Shown in pieces: positions 6,808-13,937 of a stretch of DNA of 14,461 bases (the first letter of the stretch is position 1; every line of letters starts with the position of its first letter). Origin of the DNA: an uncultured Prevotellaceae bacterium (GTDB taxonomy: Bacteria; Bacteroidota; Bacteroidia; Bacteroidales; Muribaculaceae); contig CALZFJ010000016.1 of assembly GCA_945645715.1 (NCBI GenBank), positions 1 through 14,461 on the forward strand, given 5' to 3'. The notes under the pieces are model-generated. The model did no database searches and was not told where the DNA came from. It saw nothing but the letters and a program-made list of their open reading frames with translations. Both the position numbers and the translations under genes were made by a program.

Positions 6808-6839
6808 TTTGCTTTTCACACGCCGTTGTGCTAATTTTG
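6808..6839 (+). promoter_or_regulatory. Promoter of the nitroreductase-maf operon
   Basis: TTTG (6808-6811), a 20-nt spacer and TAATTTTG (6832-6839) are an exact match to the Bacteroidetes TTTG-N20-TAnnTTTG promoter. The start site would be near 6846, about 23 nt before the ATG at 6869. Confidence 0.78.
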
Positions 6840-6868
6840 TGACAAAATTTTTATAGTTGTTATCTTTT

Positions 6869-7417
6869 ATGGAAACTTTTCATGACTTATTGGTGCGTCG
6901 TCGCAGCATTCGCAAATACACCGACGAAGAAATTGCCGCCGACGATGTGCAACTCATACTCGAGGCTGCCCTTATGGCTCCTACCTCGAAGAATTGCCGC
7001 CCTTGGCATTTCGTCACTGTTGAAGACAAAAAGAAACTCGAGCTTCTAAGCCACTGCAAAGACTTTGGTGCTGCTCCCATTGGCAAGTGCAGCCTCGCTA
7101 TCGTGGTGAGCGCCGACCCTGCCATTACCGACACTTGGGTGGAAGATGCCACAATTGCTGCTACCTACATTCAGCTCCAAGCCGAAGCTCTTGGGCTTGG
7201 AAGCTGCTGGATTCAGATTCGTGGCCGTTTCTCGGGCGACGACGAGCCTTCTGAAGACTATGTAAAGGCTCTCCTCGATATGCCTGCCGACCTCCCCGTG
7301 CTCTGCATCATCACTCTGGGGCACAAAGATGAGGAGCGCAAGCCTTTCAATCCCGAAAAGATGCTTTGGGAGCGTGTACACATTGGCAAATGGATTCCAC
7401 AAGACATCGAGAAGTGA
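6869..7417 (+). CDS. Nitroreductase-family FMN oxidoreductase
   Basis: A 182-residue protein of the short nitroreductase family: FMN enzymes that reduce nitro groups, quinones or other electrophiles with NAD(P)H. The physiological substrate is not predictable. The N-terminal LLVRRRSIRKYTDEEI (7-22) carries the Arg/Ser residues that contact FMN phosphate. ALMAPTSKNCRPWHFVTV (34-51) is the next conserved block. AEALGLGSCWIQIRG near 108-122 is the typical C-terminal FMN-binding loop. I start at ATG 6869-6871; a TTG at 6857 would add four residues but leaves almost no leader after the predicted start site. It is the first gene of the operon, and its TGA overlaps the next ATG by one base (TGATG), which suggests translational coupling. 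Confidence 0.93.
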   Translation: METFHDLLVRRRSIRKYTDEEIAADDVQLILEAALMAPTSKNCRPWHFVTVEDKKKLELLSHCKDFGAAPIGKCSLAIVVSADPAITDTWVEDATIAATYIQLQAEALGLGSCWIQIRGRFSGDDEPSEDYVKALLDMPADLPVLCIITLGHKDEERKPFNPEKMLWERVHIGKWIPQDIEK

Positions 7418-8181
7418 TGCGCATTGTCATTATTGGTGCCGGAAATGTGGCTGTAAATCTCGCTAAAGCTCTCGCCAAGGAGAACGAAATTGCGCAAATT
7501 TTCAGCCGCACTCTTGCTAATGCCTCGGCTCTTGCTTCGGCTGTTGGCTGCAAGTTGGCTACTGCCGACCTCGGCGAAATAATCCCCGATGCCGACCTTT
7601 ACATCATCGCGGTGAAGGACGACGCCATAGCCTCTATCGTGGAGCAGGTGCCCGACAATGGCGCTCTCTGGGTGCACACCTCGGGCAGTGTTCCCATCGA
7701 CGTGCTGCGCATTCATCGCAAGCGATGCGGTGTGCTCTACCCTATGCAGTCGTTCTCAAAGCAGATTGAAGTGGATTTCACCGAGGTGCCTTTCTTCGTT
7801 GAAGGCTGCGAACCTTCGGTCGCCGATGAAATCTCGGCTCTGGCCCGAAGCCTGTCGCACAGCGTCTATCCCGCCGATAGCGACACTCGCCGCAGGCTGC
7901 ACATTGCCGCCGTTTTCTCGTGCAATTTTGCCAATCATCTGTGGGCGCTTGCCGATGATGTGCTCGCCGAAGCCAATCTGCCTTTCTCGGTGATGTTGCC
8001 GCTCATTCGCACCACAGTCGATAAGCTCTGCTTGCTTTCTCCCTCCGAGTCGCAGACGGGGCCCGCCGTGCGCCTCGACCATGCGGTCATCAGCAAGCAT
8101 CTTGCTATGCTCACCGGCGACAAACACAGGATTTACGACACCCTTACAGAAAGTATAATCAAAAAACACCACAAAAAGTGA
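7417..8181 (+). CDS. Rossmann-fold / DUF2520 protein
   Basis: A 254-residue cytoplasmic protein. Residues 1-20 have the dinucleotide-binding pattern MRIVIIGAGNVAVNLAKAL, as in F420/NADP-oxidoreductase-like proteins. ADLYIIAVKDDAI and LWVHTSGSVPIDVL follow, then GVLYPMQSFS. From about 120 to the end is the mostly helical DUF2520 domain (FFVEGCEP, RRRLHIAAVFSCNFANHLW). By resemblance it may be an NAD(P)-dependent dehydrogenase, but the substrate is unknown. ATG 7417-7419 overlaps the nitroreductase stop by one base; longer upstream starts are inside the previous gene and precede the Rossmann strand with unrelated sequence. Its own stop overlaps the next start (GTGA). In my recollection DUF2520-HAD-Maf is a recurrent Bacteroidetes gene order. 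Confidence 0.9.
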   Translation: MRIVIIGAGNVAVNLAKALAKENEIAQIFSRTLANASALASAVGCKLATADLGEIIPDADLYIIAVKDDAIASIVEQVPDNGALWVHTSGSVPIDVLRIHRKRCGVLYPMQSFSKQIEVDFTEVPFFVEGCEPSVADEISALARSLSHSVYPADSDTRRRLHIAAVFSCNFANHLWALADDVLAEANLPFSVMLPLIRTTVDKLCLLSPSESQTGPAVRLDHAVISKHLAMLTGDKHRIYDTLTESIIKKHHKK

Positions 8182-8702
8182 GTTCTATCAATTTCGACCT
8201 TCGCAAAATCCGCGCTATCGCATTCGATGTCGATGGCGTCCTCTCTCCATCCACTATTCCTATGGCTGAATCGGGCGAACCCCTTCGCATGGTGAATGTG
8301 AAAGACGGATATGCCCTGCAGCTTGCCATGAAGATGGGCTACATCATAGCCATCATCAGCGGCGCTCGCACCGAGGCGGTCAAAGTGCGATTTCACGGTC
8401 TCGGCATTGCCGACGTATATACCGGAGTGTCAATCAAGCTCCCTTGCCTCGAAAAATGGCTTCTCAAGCACAATCTTAGCCCCGACGAGGTGGCTTTCGT
8501 TGGCGATGATATCCCCGACATTGAAGTGATGCGACGCGTGGGTCTCCCTATCGCGCCTGCCGATGCCGCACCCGAGGTGAAAGATGTGGCTAAATACATC
8601 TCCCCTATTGCCGGCGGATATGGCTGTGGCCGCGATGTTATCGAGCAGATTATGAAAGCTCAAGGCAAGTGGCTCGCCGACAGCCGCGCTTTCGGATGGT
8701 GA
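8178..8702 (+). CDS. kdsC: KdsC-like HAD phosphatase (3-deoxy-D-manno-octulosonate 8-phosphate phosphatase)
   Basis: A 174-residue HAD hydrolase of subclass C0 (no cap), the usual length of KdsC. The family removes phosphate from Kdo-8-phosphate in lipid A/LPS core synthesis. Motif I is DVDGV (17-21) with nucleophile Asp17 and acid/base Asp19. Motif II is Ser61 in IISGART, motif III is Lys87, and motif IV is GDDIPD (109-114) binding Mg. The short tail ends near RDVIEQIMKAQGKW. The start codon is GTG at 8178-8180, overlapping the DUF2520 stop as GTGA, which supports coupling. A related sialic-acid-type 9-phosphate phosphatase is the main alternative, since these subfamilies differ by few residues. 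Confidence 0.88.
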   Translation: MSSINFDLRKIRAIAFDVDGVLSPSTIPMAESGEPLRMVNVKDGYALQLAMKMGYIIAIISGARTEAVKVRFHGLGIADVYTGVSIKLPCLEKWLLKHNLSPDEVAFVGDDIPDIEVMRRVGLPIAPADAAPEVKDVAKYISPIAGGYGCGRDVIEQIMKAQGKWLADSRAFGW

Positions 8703-8726
8703 CTCATTTAATGACTTCTTATTATT

Positions 8727-9320
8727 ATGGCTACAAACCCTCTAAGCAATCTCGATAAATATGAGGTGCTGCTGGCAAGCAACTCCCCGCGCCGCCGTCA
8801 ACTCCTTGCCGACCTCGGCGTAACATTCCGCTCCGTTGCCCTAAGCGACATCGACGAATCCTACCCCTCCGACACGCCGGCTCTCGATGTGGCGATTGTG
8901 GTGGCTCGAAAAAAGGCTGAAGCCTACAGCTCGCTAATATCTTCGAATCAGCTCATTATCACAGCCGACACCGTGGTTATTTGCGACGGCATTGTGCTCG
9001 GAAAGCCTGCCGACATCGCCGATGCCTGCCGTATGCTCCGAATGCTTTCCGGAAAGACCCACCATGTGGTTACTGGAGTGACTGTATCAACTGCCTCCCG
9101 CACCGAGGCATTCAAGGCGGTTACCGAAGTGGATTTCGCACAGCTCACCGACGATGAAATCCGCTTCTACGTTGATAATTATCGCCCGCTCGACAAAGCC
9201 GGAGCTTACGGCATACAAGAGTGGATTGGCTGTGCCGGAATCAGCGGCATTCGCGGCAGTTTCTACAACGTGATGGGACTTCCGCTGCACCGCCTCTACA
9301 CCACCCTCGCCACATTCTGA
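8727..9320 (+). CDS. maf: Maf family nucleoside triphosphate pyrophosphatase
   Basis: A 197-residue Maf/HAM1-superfamily protein that hydrolyses non-canonical or selected NTPs (dTTP/UTP-type in many bacteria) to the monophosphate and pyrophosphate. LLASNSPRRRQLL (15-27) is the signature phosphate-binding loop. Asp81 in ITADTVV is the probable catalytic base or metal ligand. VLGKPAD (90-96) and HHVVTGVTV are the next conserved blocks, and KAGAYGIQEW followed by GSFYNVMGLPLHRL closes the fold. It is the last gene of the operon, 24 nt after the phosphatase stop. ATG 8727-8729 is the first start after that stop that keeps the frame. Confidence 0.94.
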   Translation: MATNPLSNLDKYEVLLASNSPRRRQLLADLGVTFRSVALSDIDESYPSDTPALDVAIVVARKKAEAYSSLISSNQLIITADTVVICDGIVLGKPADIADACRMLRMLSGKTHHVVTGVTVSTASRTEAFKAVTEVDFAQLTDDEIRFYVDNYRPLDKAGAYGIQEWIGCAGISGIRGSFYNVMGLPLHRLYTTLATF

Positions 9321-9360
9321 CAGCGAGCCACCCCACCCCATCGCTCCATATCACAAGACA

Positions 9361-9404
9361 AAAAAACTGCGCCCGGATATCCTTCAACCGAATATCCGGG
9401 CGCA
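9361..9404 (-). terminator. Strong hairpin terminator between convergent operons
   Basis: TGCGCCCGGATAT (9368-9380) and ATATCCGGGCGCA (9392-9404) are perfect 13-bp inverted repeats around an 11-nt loop. Read on the minus strand the hairpin is followed by GTTTTTT (9367 to 9361), so it serves the 39-aa gene and SusE/F-like unit. In the plus direction only TCGTTATT follows, so it may terminate the maf operon less efficiently. Confidence 0.88.
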
Positions 9405-9439
9405 TCGTTATTATGCTATAATGTTAATTGACCATGAAT

Positions 9440-9559
9440 TTAGTACATGCTACCATCGTCCTGATCAGGAGTATCACGCACGGTGCTATTGAATAGCAAT
9501 TCATTCTGACAGCTGATTGTCATCACTTCCATTTCGGGTTCAATATATTCTTTCAACAT
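9440..9559 (-). CDS. 39-residue small peptide of the Bacteroidales 'Y-x-x-P-E' type
   Basis: ATG (9557-9559) opens a frame of 39 codons to TAA (9440-9442), read as MLKEYIEPEMEVMTISC then QNELLFNSTVRDTPDQDDGSMY. The opening Y-x-x-P-E-M-E-V matches a style of very short hypothetical proteins I recall from Bacteroidales (M-K-x-Y-x-x-P-E-x-E-V). A mid-sequence Cys and an acidic end (DTPDQDDG) are also visible. It begins 44 nt after the stop of the secreted SusE/F-like gene and is followed, 36 nt after its stop, by a strong terminator, so both are probably co-transcribed. No signal peptide and no known domain; function unknown. It is below the length usually called by gene finders. Confidence 0.6.
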   Translation of the reverse strand: MLKEYIEPEMEVMTISCQNELLFNSTVRDTPDQDDGSMY

Positions 9560-9603
9560 AGTTTCAAAATTTTTTAATGGGGTTAGATAAAATTTAATTG
9601 TTA

Positions 9604-10986
9604 TTACTTAACGAGAATCTTCTTTCCGTTCTGGATATAGATTCCATTCGACGGATTCTCAACACGACGGCCGCTAAGGTCATAGATTGTGTTGTCGCAG
9701 TCGGCATCAACGCCAATAGCATCAACACCCGTAGGTTGCGGATTAATCAAGAAGCCCTTGAGGCTTGCACTTTGAGTTGTCGGCACCTTCAGATAAGCCT
9801 TGCCTGGCTGAGCTTGAATATTGTTGCTTGTGGTTAAGAAGAATCCAAGACCTTCATTAGTAGATGGCTTATTATATGTCAAGCGATAGAGCTTATATTC
9901 TCCGTCGGGAGTAACTTCTTGTTTGATACCCGGTGTAGCAACAAGGAGTGTAGAAGTGCCATACACATCGGCTGTAACTTCCTCGTTAGTAGGAGCTACA
10001 GTGATTTCGGCAGCAGAAGCCTTCACGAGAACACCTTCGCCTTGTGCAACCAAGTTACCTGTGTGTTGAGTCAGATTAAGATTGTTTCCATTAACTGTTA
10101 CGTCATAAATTTTAAGGTCTGTTCCTGTGAGAGCCATGTTACCGTATGAGCTGCTGAATGTAGCGTAATACTCCGAAGAACCGGCTTCAGCCACAGCGTT
10201 GATAGTAGCCGGAGTGTAAGTTACAGAAAGCTTGCGTGCAACCAAGTCAAGAGTCAAAGTGTAGTAACCGGCCTCAGTAACGTGCCAGTTACCTTCATTA
10301 TTTGAAAAACAATAAACTCTGTCAGAGCGAGAATCCGTAACACCAACTCCTGATGAATTGACAGCAACATCGCCATCACCAGCATATGCAGAAGCTATTC
10401 TACAATATTGATTAAAAGTATTTTCACCATTATTAAGGCTGAATCGGAAGTATTTGTCATTTCCTAATTTTGCTTTGTAAGTATATTTAAGATTTTCACC
10501 TTCAGTTAAGGCAACGGCACTACCTTTAGTCCACCCACCGAATTCATCACCAATAGCATAAATTTTGGTGTCATCAGCTTTTTGAACGATTAGTATCTTG
10601 TCCTGAGTATCAAGTATTAAGCGGTAATTGCCAGCCTCACTCACCGAAAAATTTTTGTCTGCATCATGTTTTTGATAATCTACGGGATAGAGATACCCAC
10701 CGGAAACACCATAACCATTTGACTTGGCTTCAAAAGCCATAACATACCACCCGTTACCCGCTTCACACACAAATCGGAAATCGGCTTTTTTCAATTCACC
10801 GGTCCATGAATAAACACCATTTCCCAAATGATTCATTTCTTTAAGATAATCAGCAGTTGTTTCCCACTTGGTATTAGCAGCTTCTCCTTGGATATAGACA
10901 GGTTTGCCTGCGGTGAATTCTTCTGCCCGCAATTGGACACTGAATGCTGCACATAGCAGCAGAATCATAGATAGAATTTTTTTCAT
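9604..10986 (-). CDS. Secreted SusE/SusF-like carbohydrate-binding protein with C-terminal sorting-type tail
   Basis: A 460-residue exported protein. Residues 1-21 are a signal peptide (MKKILSMILLLCAAFSVQLRA) without a convincing lipobox. Two repeated beta-sandwich domains follow. The first is about 27-136 (KPVYIQGEAANTKW, DFRFVCEAG, NYRLILDTQDKILIV). The second is about 141-258 (KIYAIGDEFGGW, KYFRFSLNNG, YYTLTLDLVARKLSV). Each has the 'VGD..GGW / F.F / G.Y.L.LD' pattern of SusE/F-type outer-membrane starch-binding modules. Residues 259-430 are Thr/Asn-rich and secreted in style. The end, IYDLSGRRVENPSNGIYIQNGKKILVK, resembles the type A C-terminal domain of type IX secretion substrates. Glycan binding at the cell surface is inferred; no SusC/SusD pair is next to it. 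Confidence 0.82.
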   Translation of the reverse strand: MKKILSMILLLCAAFSVQLRAEEFTAGKPVYIQGEAANTKWETTADYLKEMNHLGNGVYSWTGELKKADFRFVCEAGNGWYVMAFEAKSNGYGVSGGYLYPVDYQKHDADKNFSVSEAGNYRLILDTQDKILIVQKADDTKIYAIGDEFGGWTKGSAVALTEGENLKYTYKAKLGNDKYFRFSLNNGENTFNQYCRIASAYAGDGDVAVNSSGVGVTDSRSDRVYCFSNNEGNWHVTEAGYYTLTLDLVARKLSVTYTPATINAVAEAGSSEYYATFSSSYGNMALTGTDLKIYDVTVNGNNLNLTQHTGNLVAQGEGVLVKASAAEITVAPTNEEVTADVYGTSTLLVATPGIKQEVTPDGEYKLYRLTYNKPSTNEGLGFFLTTSNNIQAQPGKAYLKVPTTQSASLKGFLINPQPTGVDAIGVDADCDNTIYDLSGRRVENPSNGIYIQNGKKILVK

Positions 10987-11592
10987 AATTTAAAAATTTG
11001 TTTTTAGGTTGTATAAAAATGTTGTTTAATAAATTGCTGAATTGTTGTTTTATAGTGTGAAACATTATTTACCACTGATTTTCATATCACCTATTGAGAT
11101 ACAAAAACCGGTTCAAAGTATTTCACGCTCCTTCACATATTATTCCACCACTTTGTTGCTTATGATTTATTGTGCATCATCTTTCACCACAAACACGTGT
11201 CATAAAATAATTGCGACTGCGAAAATAAACTATTTTTATAGAAAAAGCAACGCTTTCGCTGCATTATTTTAAAATATTTCTCGTTTTTTACATTTTTTCA
11301 GCAAAATACCCACATTTTTCACCACCTTATACTATGCCGACACCGTTTTAGGTCATTCTCCGCAGCACTCAGCTCCATGCCAAAGCAGTCCGGCACTACA
11401 CATTCAGCCACAAACCCCACACCATCAACACCCCATGCCCCACAACCAGCAGCACTCCCCCACCATCAGCCCAACAAACACCACCCTCAGCCTCACAAAC
11501 ACCAAAACCTCTGACTGACAAAAAAATAGCCCACAACTGCAAATTTAAGAAATGTTAAGCCTAATAAAATTCAGCAAAAAGTGACAAAAAAA
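10987..11592. other. Gene-poor intergenic stretch
   Basis: About 600 bp between the start of the SusE/F-like gene and the tRNA-Pro promoter. The first 350 bp are AT-rich with no plausible gene. A weak hairpin (GCAACG/CGCTGC, 11247-11262) is followed on the minus strand by TTTTT. From about 11340 to 11515 the composition switches to an extreme C/A-rich tract. I saw no convincing promoter for the SusE/F-like gene; the closest -7-like string on the minus strand, TACTTTG (around 11113), has the wrong internal spacing. Confidence 0.6.
11404..11511. repeat. C/A-rich, G-poor low-complexity tract
   Basis: Roughly 108 bases with only about five G on the plus strand and several C-runs (11415-11418, 11431-11434, 11438-11441, 11457-11461). 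An accidental plus-strand frame (ATG 11377 to TGA 11512-11514) gives a 45-residue Pro/His/Gln-rich string. That looks like a compositional by-product rather than a gene. The minus strand is correspondingly G/T-rich. Confidence 0.7.
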
Positions 11593-11624
11593 TTTGGAGA
11601 TTACGACAAAACCCTATAACTTTG
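11593..11624 (+). promoter_or_regulatory. Promoter of tRNA-Pro
   Basis: TTTG (11593-11596), a 20-nt spacer and TAACTTTG (11617-11624) match the Bacteroidetes consensus exactly. The tRNA begins 21 nt after the -7 element. TAACTTTGCACTCGC is nearly identical to the tRNA-Arg promoter. Confidence 0.82.
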
Positions 11625-11644
11625 CACTCGCTTTTGAGAAGCAT

Positions 11645-11720
11645 CGGGATGTAGCTCAGTCCGGTTTAGAGTACTCGTCTGGGGGGCGAGTGGTCGCAAG
11701 TTCGAATCTTGTCATCCCGA
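11645..11720 (+). tRNA. tRNA-Pro (anticodon GGG)
   Basis: A 76-nt cloverleaf. The acceptor stem CGGGATG/CATCCCG has the C1-G72 pair typical of bacterial tRNA-Pro. The D stem is GCTC/GAGT. The anticodon stem CTCGT/GCGAG closes loop CTGGGGG with anticodon GGG. The T stem is GCAAG/CTTGT around TTCGAAT, and the discriminator is A. CCA is not encoded. Confidence 0.96.
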
Positions 11721-11733
11721 CTGAAAGGAAAGG

Positions 11734-11777
11734 CTTTGATAATTAAGTGATTAGCTTGATTGTCAAGGTCTTTTTTT
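11734..11777 (+). terminator. Intrinsic terminator of tRNA-Pro
   Basis: CTTTGATAATTAAG (11734-11747) pairs with CTTGATTGTCAAGG (11755-11768) over 14 bp including G-T pairs, around a 7-nt loop. It is followed by TCTTTTTTT (to 11777). It lies 13 nt after the mature tRNA. Confidence 0.82.
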
Positions 11778-11784
11778 GTGGTTA

Positions 11785-11903
11785 TAGCGACTACTTTTCG
11801 TTAAAATAGTGGGCAAAATAGGACAAAAAAGGGCTTTTTCGGTCAAAATTCTTTGCAAATTCTTTGCAAATTTTCTAACGAAATAAATTCTACTCTATCG
11901 CTA
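11785..11903. repeat. Nested inverted and tandem repeats downstream of tRNA-Pro
   Basis: Outer inverted pair TAGCGA (11785-11790) and TCGCTA (11898-11903). Inner pair TTTCGTTA (11796-11803) and TAACGAAA (11876-11883). Between them, two perfect tandem copies of ATTCTTTGCAA (11848-11858, 11859-11869) and an A-run/T-run partial palindrome around AAAAAGGGCTTTTT. No gene is associated with it in the window. Confidence 0.5.
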
Positions 11904-11986
11904 CTTTGAAATTAGACCGAAGAATGGCAGACAAGTCGGGGGCGTTTCCCGGTTGGCAGTGAGGTGGTGTCAGGCGTAAAGCGGGA

Positions 11987-13819
11987 TTAGCGGTGGAAGT
12001 CGCCGGCGTTGTAGAGCTTGGTGATGTCTTCCTCGTTGGGCTGCCAAGTGCGCACTTTTATGAGTGGCGTTTCGGGGTTGGTCATATCCACGAGCAGGAA
12101 TAGGTAGCCCTTGTCGCCGTAGGTGGAGCTGCGGTATTCCTGGCCGATTTGAATGGCAAATAGGTTCTCTTTCTCGTATTTTTCAAGCCACTGTATGTCG
12201 TTGTGCGTGAAGCGAATGTTGATGAACTCGTTGGCATTGAATGTTTTGCGCAGATTTCTGAGATACTGGTCCTTTGTGAGTCGGTTGTAGCGAATCACCT
12301 CCTTGCCACGGTCGCTCATGTCCTGCTCGGGGTCGATAAACTGGCGGCGACGCACCACACGACCTACGATGATTGTGGCATCGTCGGCAAAGATGTTGCG
12401 AATATACACCGAGTCCTTCAGGCAGTAGGCGGTCTTGTAGTTTTCCATAAATTCGAGCAGCATCTCGCGGGTGGCATCGGTCCAGCCTTTAGCATCTCTG
12501 AGCAGAATATCGTTTTCGGCAATCTGTCCGAGCCCGAAGGTCACATTGTCGATTTTCGCATCACGGTCGAGGGTAAATACCACATCTTCCACAAAAGTCT
12601 TCTTCACTTTCCCGCTGAAGCTGAATGACATACGCAATCCGCGCGACACCACATAACCGTCCTGGGTCTTGTAGTATTTAAGGTTTGGCTCGCCTACTAC
12701 TCGCGCGTTGCCATACTTCATCAAGGCACGGTAGCGCTTGAAACCCTCGGGGGTGAAGCAGGTGTCGGCTGCGAGGCTGTTGCGGCGCAAGAATGCATTC
12801 ACCACCGTTTCCACAGTGTGTGCACAGGCGACGAAGTCGGGCATTGCAGACTTCTTGCCTTCGGCTGCGGGCATCGCAGGCAGGGCCGGAGCGGTATTCT
12901 TCACCGGCTGCACGGCTTCAGTCTTCTTGCCGTTGTCGGCTATGTTGAGTTCTGCGCGTGGAAATGCCTTGCGTGGCAGCGACTGGAGCACGCTGTAAAG
13001 GTCGGCATCGCCCGTAGCCTGCGCCAGACCCATATAATCCACCGAGAGGTGGTAGGTGTCGGTGGTGTAACCGGGAATCATTTCAATCACTCCGCGACCG
13101 TCCTTAGCCGCACCCGAGCACTCGCTGCGTCCGTCGTTATAACTGAATTCGATGCTCGAAACAGTCTCTCCCTTGTATTTGAAAAGCAGGTCGATGCGGT
13201 CGCCGTCGCGCCCCACGTATTCCGCGCTGATATTGGCGAGAATTTCATTGATGCGAGCCGGAAGTGTGACTATAAGCTGATTGCCATCGGCATCTTTCAG
13301 CTCGTAAGGGTCTTGGAGCGAACGGATTAGCGAATAAGCCCAATAATTGTATTGCAGTGCGAGGTCGATGCTGCGGTTGGCAAGAAATCTCTCGGCATTG
13401 CCTGCCATCGACCGGGCAAGGTCCTTGCGTGCGTCGAACGCCTTCTGCACCTCAGCCTTCTCGATGTAGAGGCGCACGGTCACATTCGGGTCCGAGCCGG
13501 TCACGTCCCACGTCTTCAGGTTGGTGAGAGTGGCATTAGAGTAAGTGTTCACGCGCATCTGTAGCCGAGCGCGATACTCCGTCTCGCCCAGTTGGCGCTT
13601 CTCGTCGCTCTCGAGCGTGAAAGTGTTCGACACGTGCGACACAATCGACCCTGCAATCTGCGCCTTAGCCTGCTCCGACGCCTCAGCTTCATTCTTGCCG
13701 TGCCCCACACCGAAGTAGTAATCACCCGAAGTAGAAATTTCGTCCCAATTAAGCGCATAGCTCGGCAGCACCATCGCCACTATCGCCACCATCACACACA
13801 CTATCCTGTTAACTCTCAT
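11987..13819 (-). CDS. Exported LPP20-like protein with C-terminal NTF2-like region
   Basis: A 610-residue protein of unknown function. I start at ATG 13817-13819, which gives a clean signal peptide (basic MRVNR, hydrophobic 6-18, then SYA). The frame is open 28 codons further, but that form buries the signal. About 25-120 resembles the LPP20/secreted-lipoprotein fold: WDEISTSGDYYFGVGHGKNEAEASEQAKAQI is the typical 'G.G....EA...A...A' helix entry. About 120-300 is a beta-rich middle with a polyvaline-free adhesion-like look. A Pro/Ala linker (about 300-325) follows. Residues 326-610 include MLLEFMENYKTAYCLKDSVYIRNIFADDATIIVG (from about 453), suggestive of an NTF2/SnoaL-like fold. No lipobox Cys is visible, so it is probably periplasmic. 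It is monocistronic here. The LPP20 call is moderate, the C-terminal fold tentative. Confidence 0.75.
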   Translation of the reverse strand: MRVNRIVCVMVAIVAMVLPSYALNWDEISTSGDYYFGVGHGKNEAEASEQAKAQIAGSIVSHVSNTFTLESDEKRQLGETEYRARLQMRVNTYSNATLTNLKTWDVTGSDPNVTVRLYIEKAEVQKAFDARKDLARSMAGNAERFLANRSIDLALQYNYWAYSLIRSLQDPYELKDADGNQLIVTLPARINEILANISAEYVGRDGDRIDLLFKYKGETVSSIEFSYNDGRSECSGAAKDGRGVIEMIPGYTTDTYHLSVDYMGLAQATGDADLYSVLQSLPRKAFPRAELNIADNGKKTEAVQPVKNTAPALPAMPAAEGKKSAMPDFVACAHTVETVVNAFLRRNSLAADTCFTPEGFKRYRALMKYGNARVVGEPNLKYYKTQDGYVVSRGLRMSFSFSGKVKKTFVEDVVFTLDRDAKIDNVTFGLGQIAENDILLRDAKGWTDATREMLLEFMENYKTAYCLKDSVYIRNIFADDATIIVGRVVRRRQFIDPEQDMSDRGKEVIRYNRLTKDQYLRNLRKTFNANEFINIRFTHNDIQWLEKYEKENLFAIQIGQEYRSSTYGDKGYLFLLVDMTNPETPLIKVRTWQPNEEDITKLYNAGDFHR

Positions 13820-13937
13820 ATCCAATATAAATATTAGCAAAAAATTTCTTGTAAAATTACATATTTTATCCCACAAAATCAAGAATCCAAAGGCAAAATT
13901 CACCTACATTCTTTATAAAAGGAGTTATTCCTATTTC

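Noticed and set aside
7046..7402. Minus-strand frames opposite the nitroreductase, DUF2520, phosphatase and Maf genes
   Set aside because: They lie wholly within convincing plus-strand genes and show no motif.
11242..11262. Small hairpin GCAACG/CGCTGC followed by TTTTT on the minus strand
   Set aside because: It resembles a weak terminator, but there is no minus-strand gene to its right before the plus-strand tRNA; probably chance unless an unannotated transcript exists.
11042..11272. Plus-strand frame of 76 codons in the AT-rich intergenic stretch
   Set aside because: No ATG-led conserved motif, no promoter, and composition typical of non-coding AT-rich DNA.
11377..11514. A 45-codon plus-strand frame, Pro/His/Gln-rich
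   Set aside because: It results from the C/A-rich tract; there is no promoter or ribosome-binding context and composition alone explains it. Conservation of the frame would reopen the question.
13820..13903. 28-codon N-terminal extension of the LPP20-like protein
   Set aside because: It would place the clear signal peptide internally; the ATG at 13819 gives a normal exported N-terminus.
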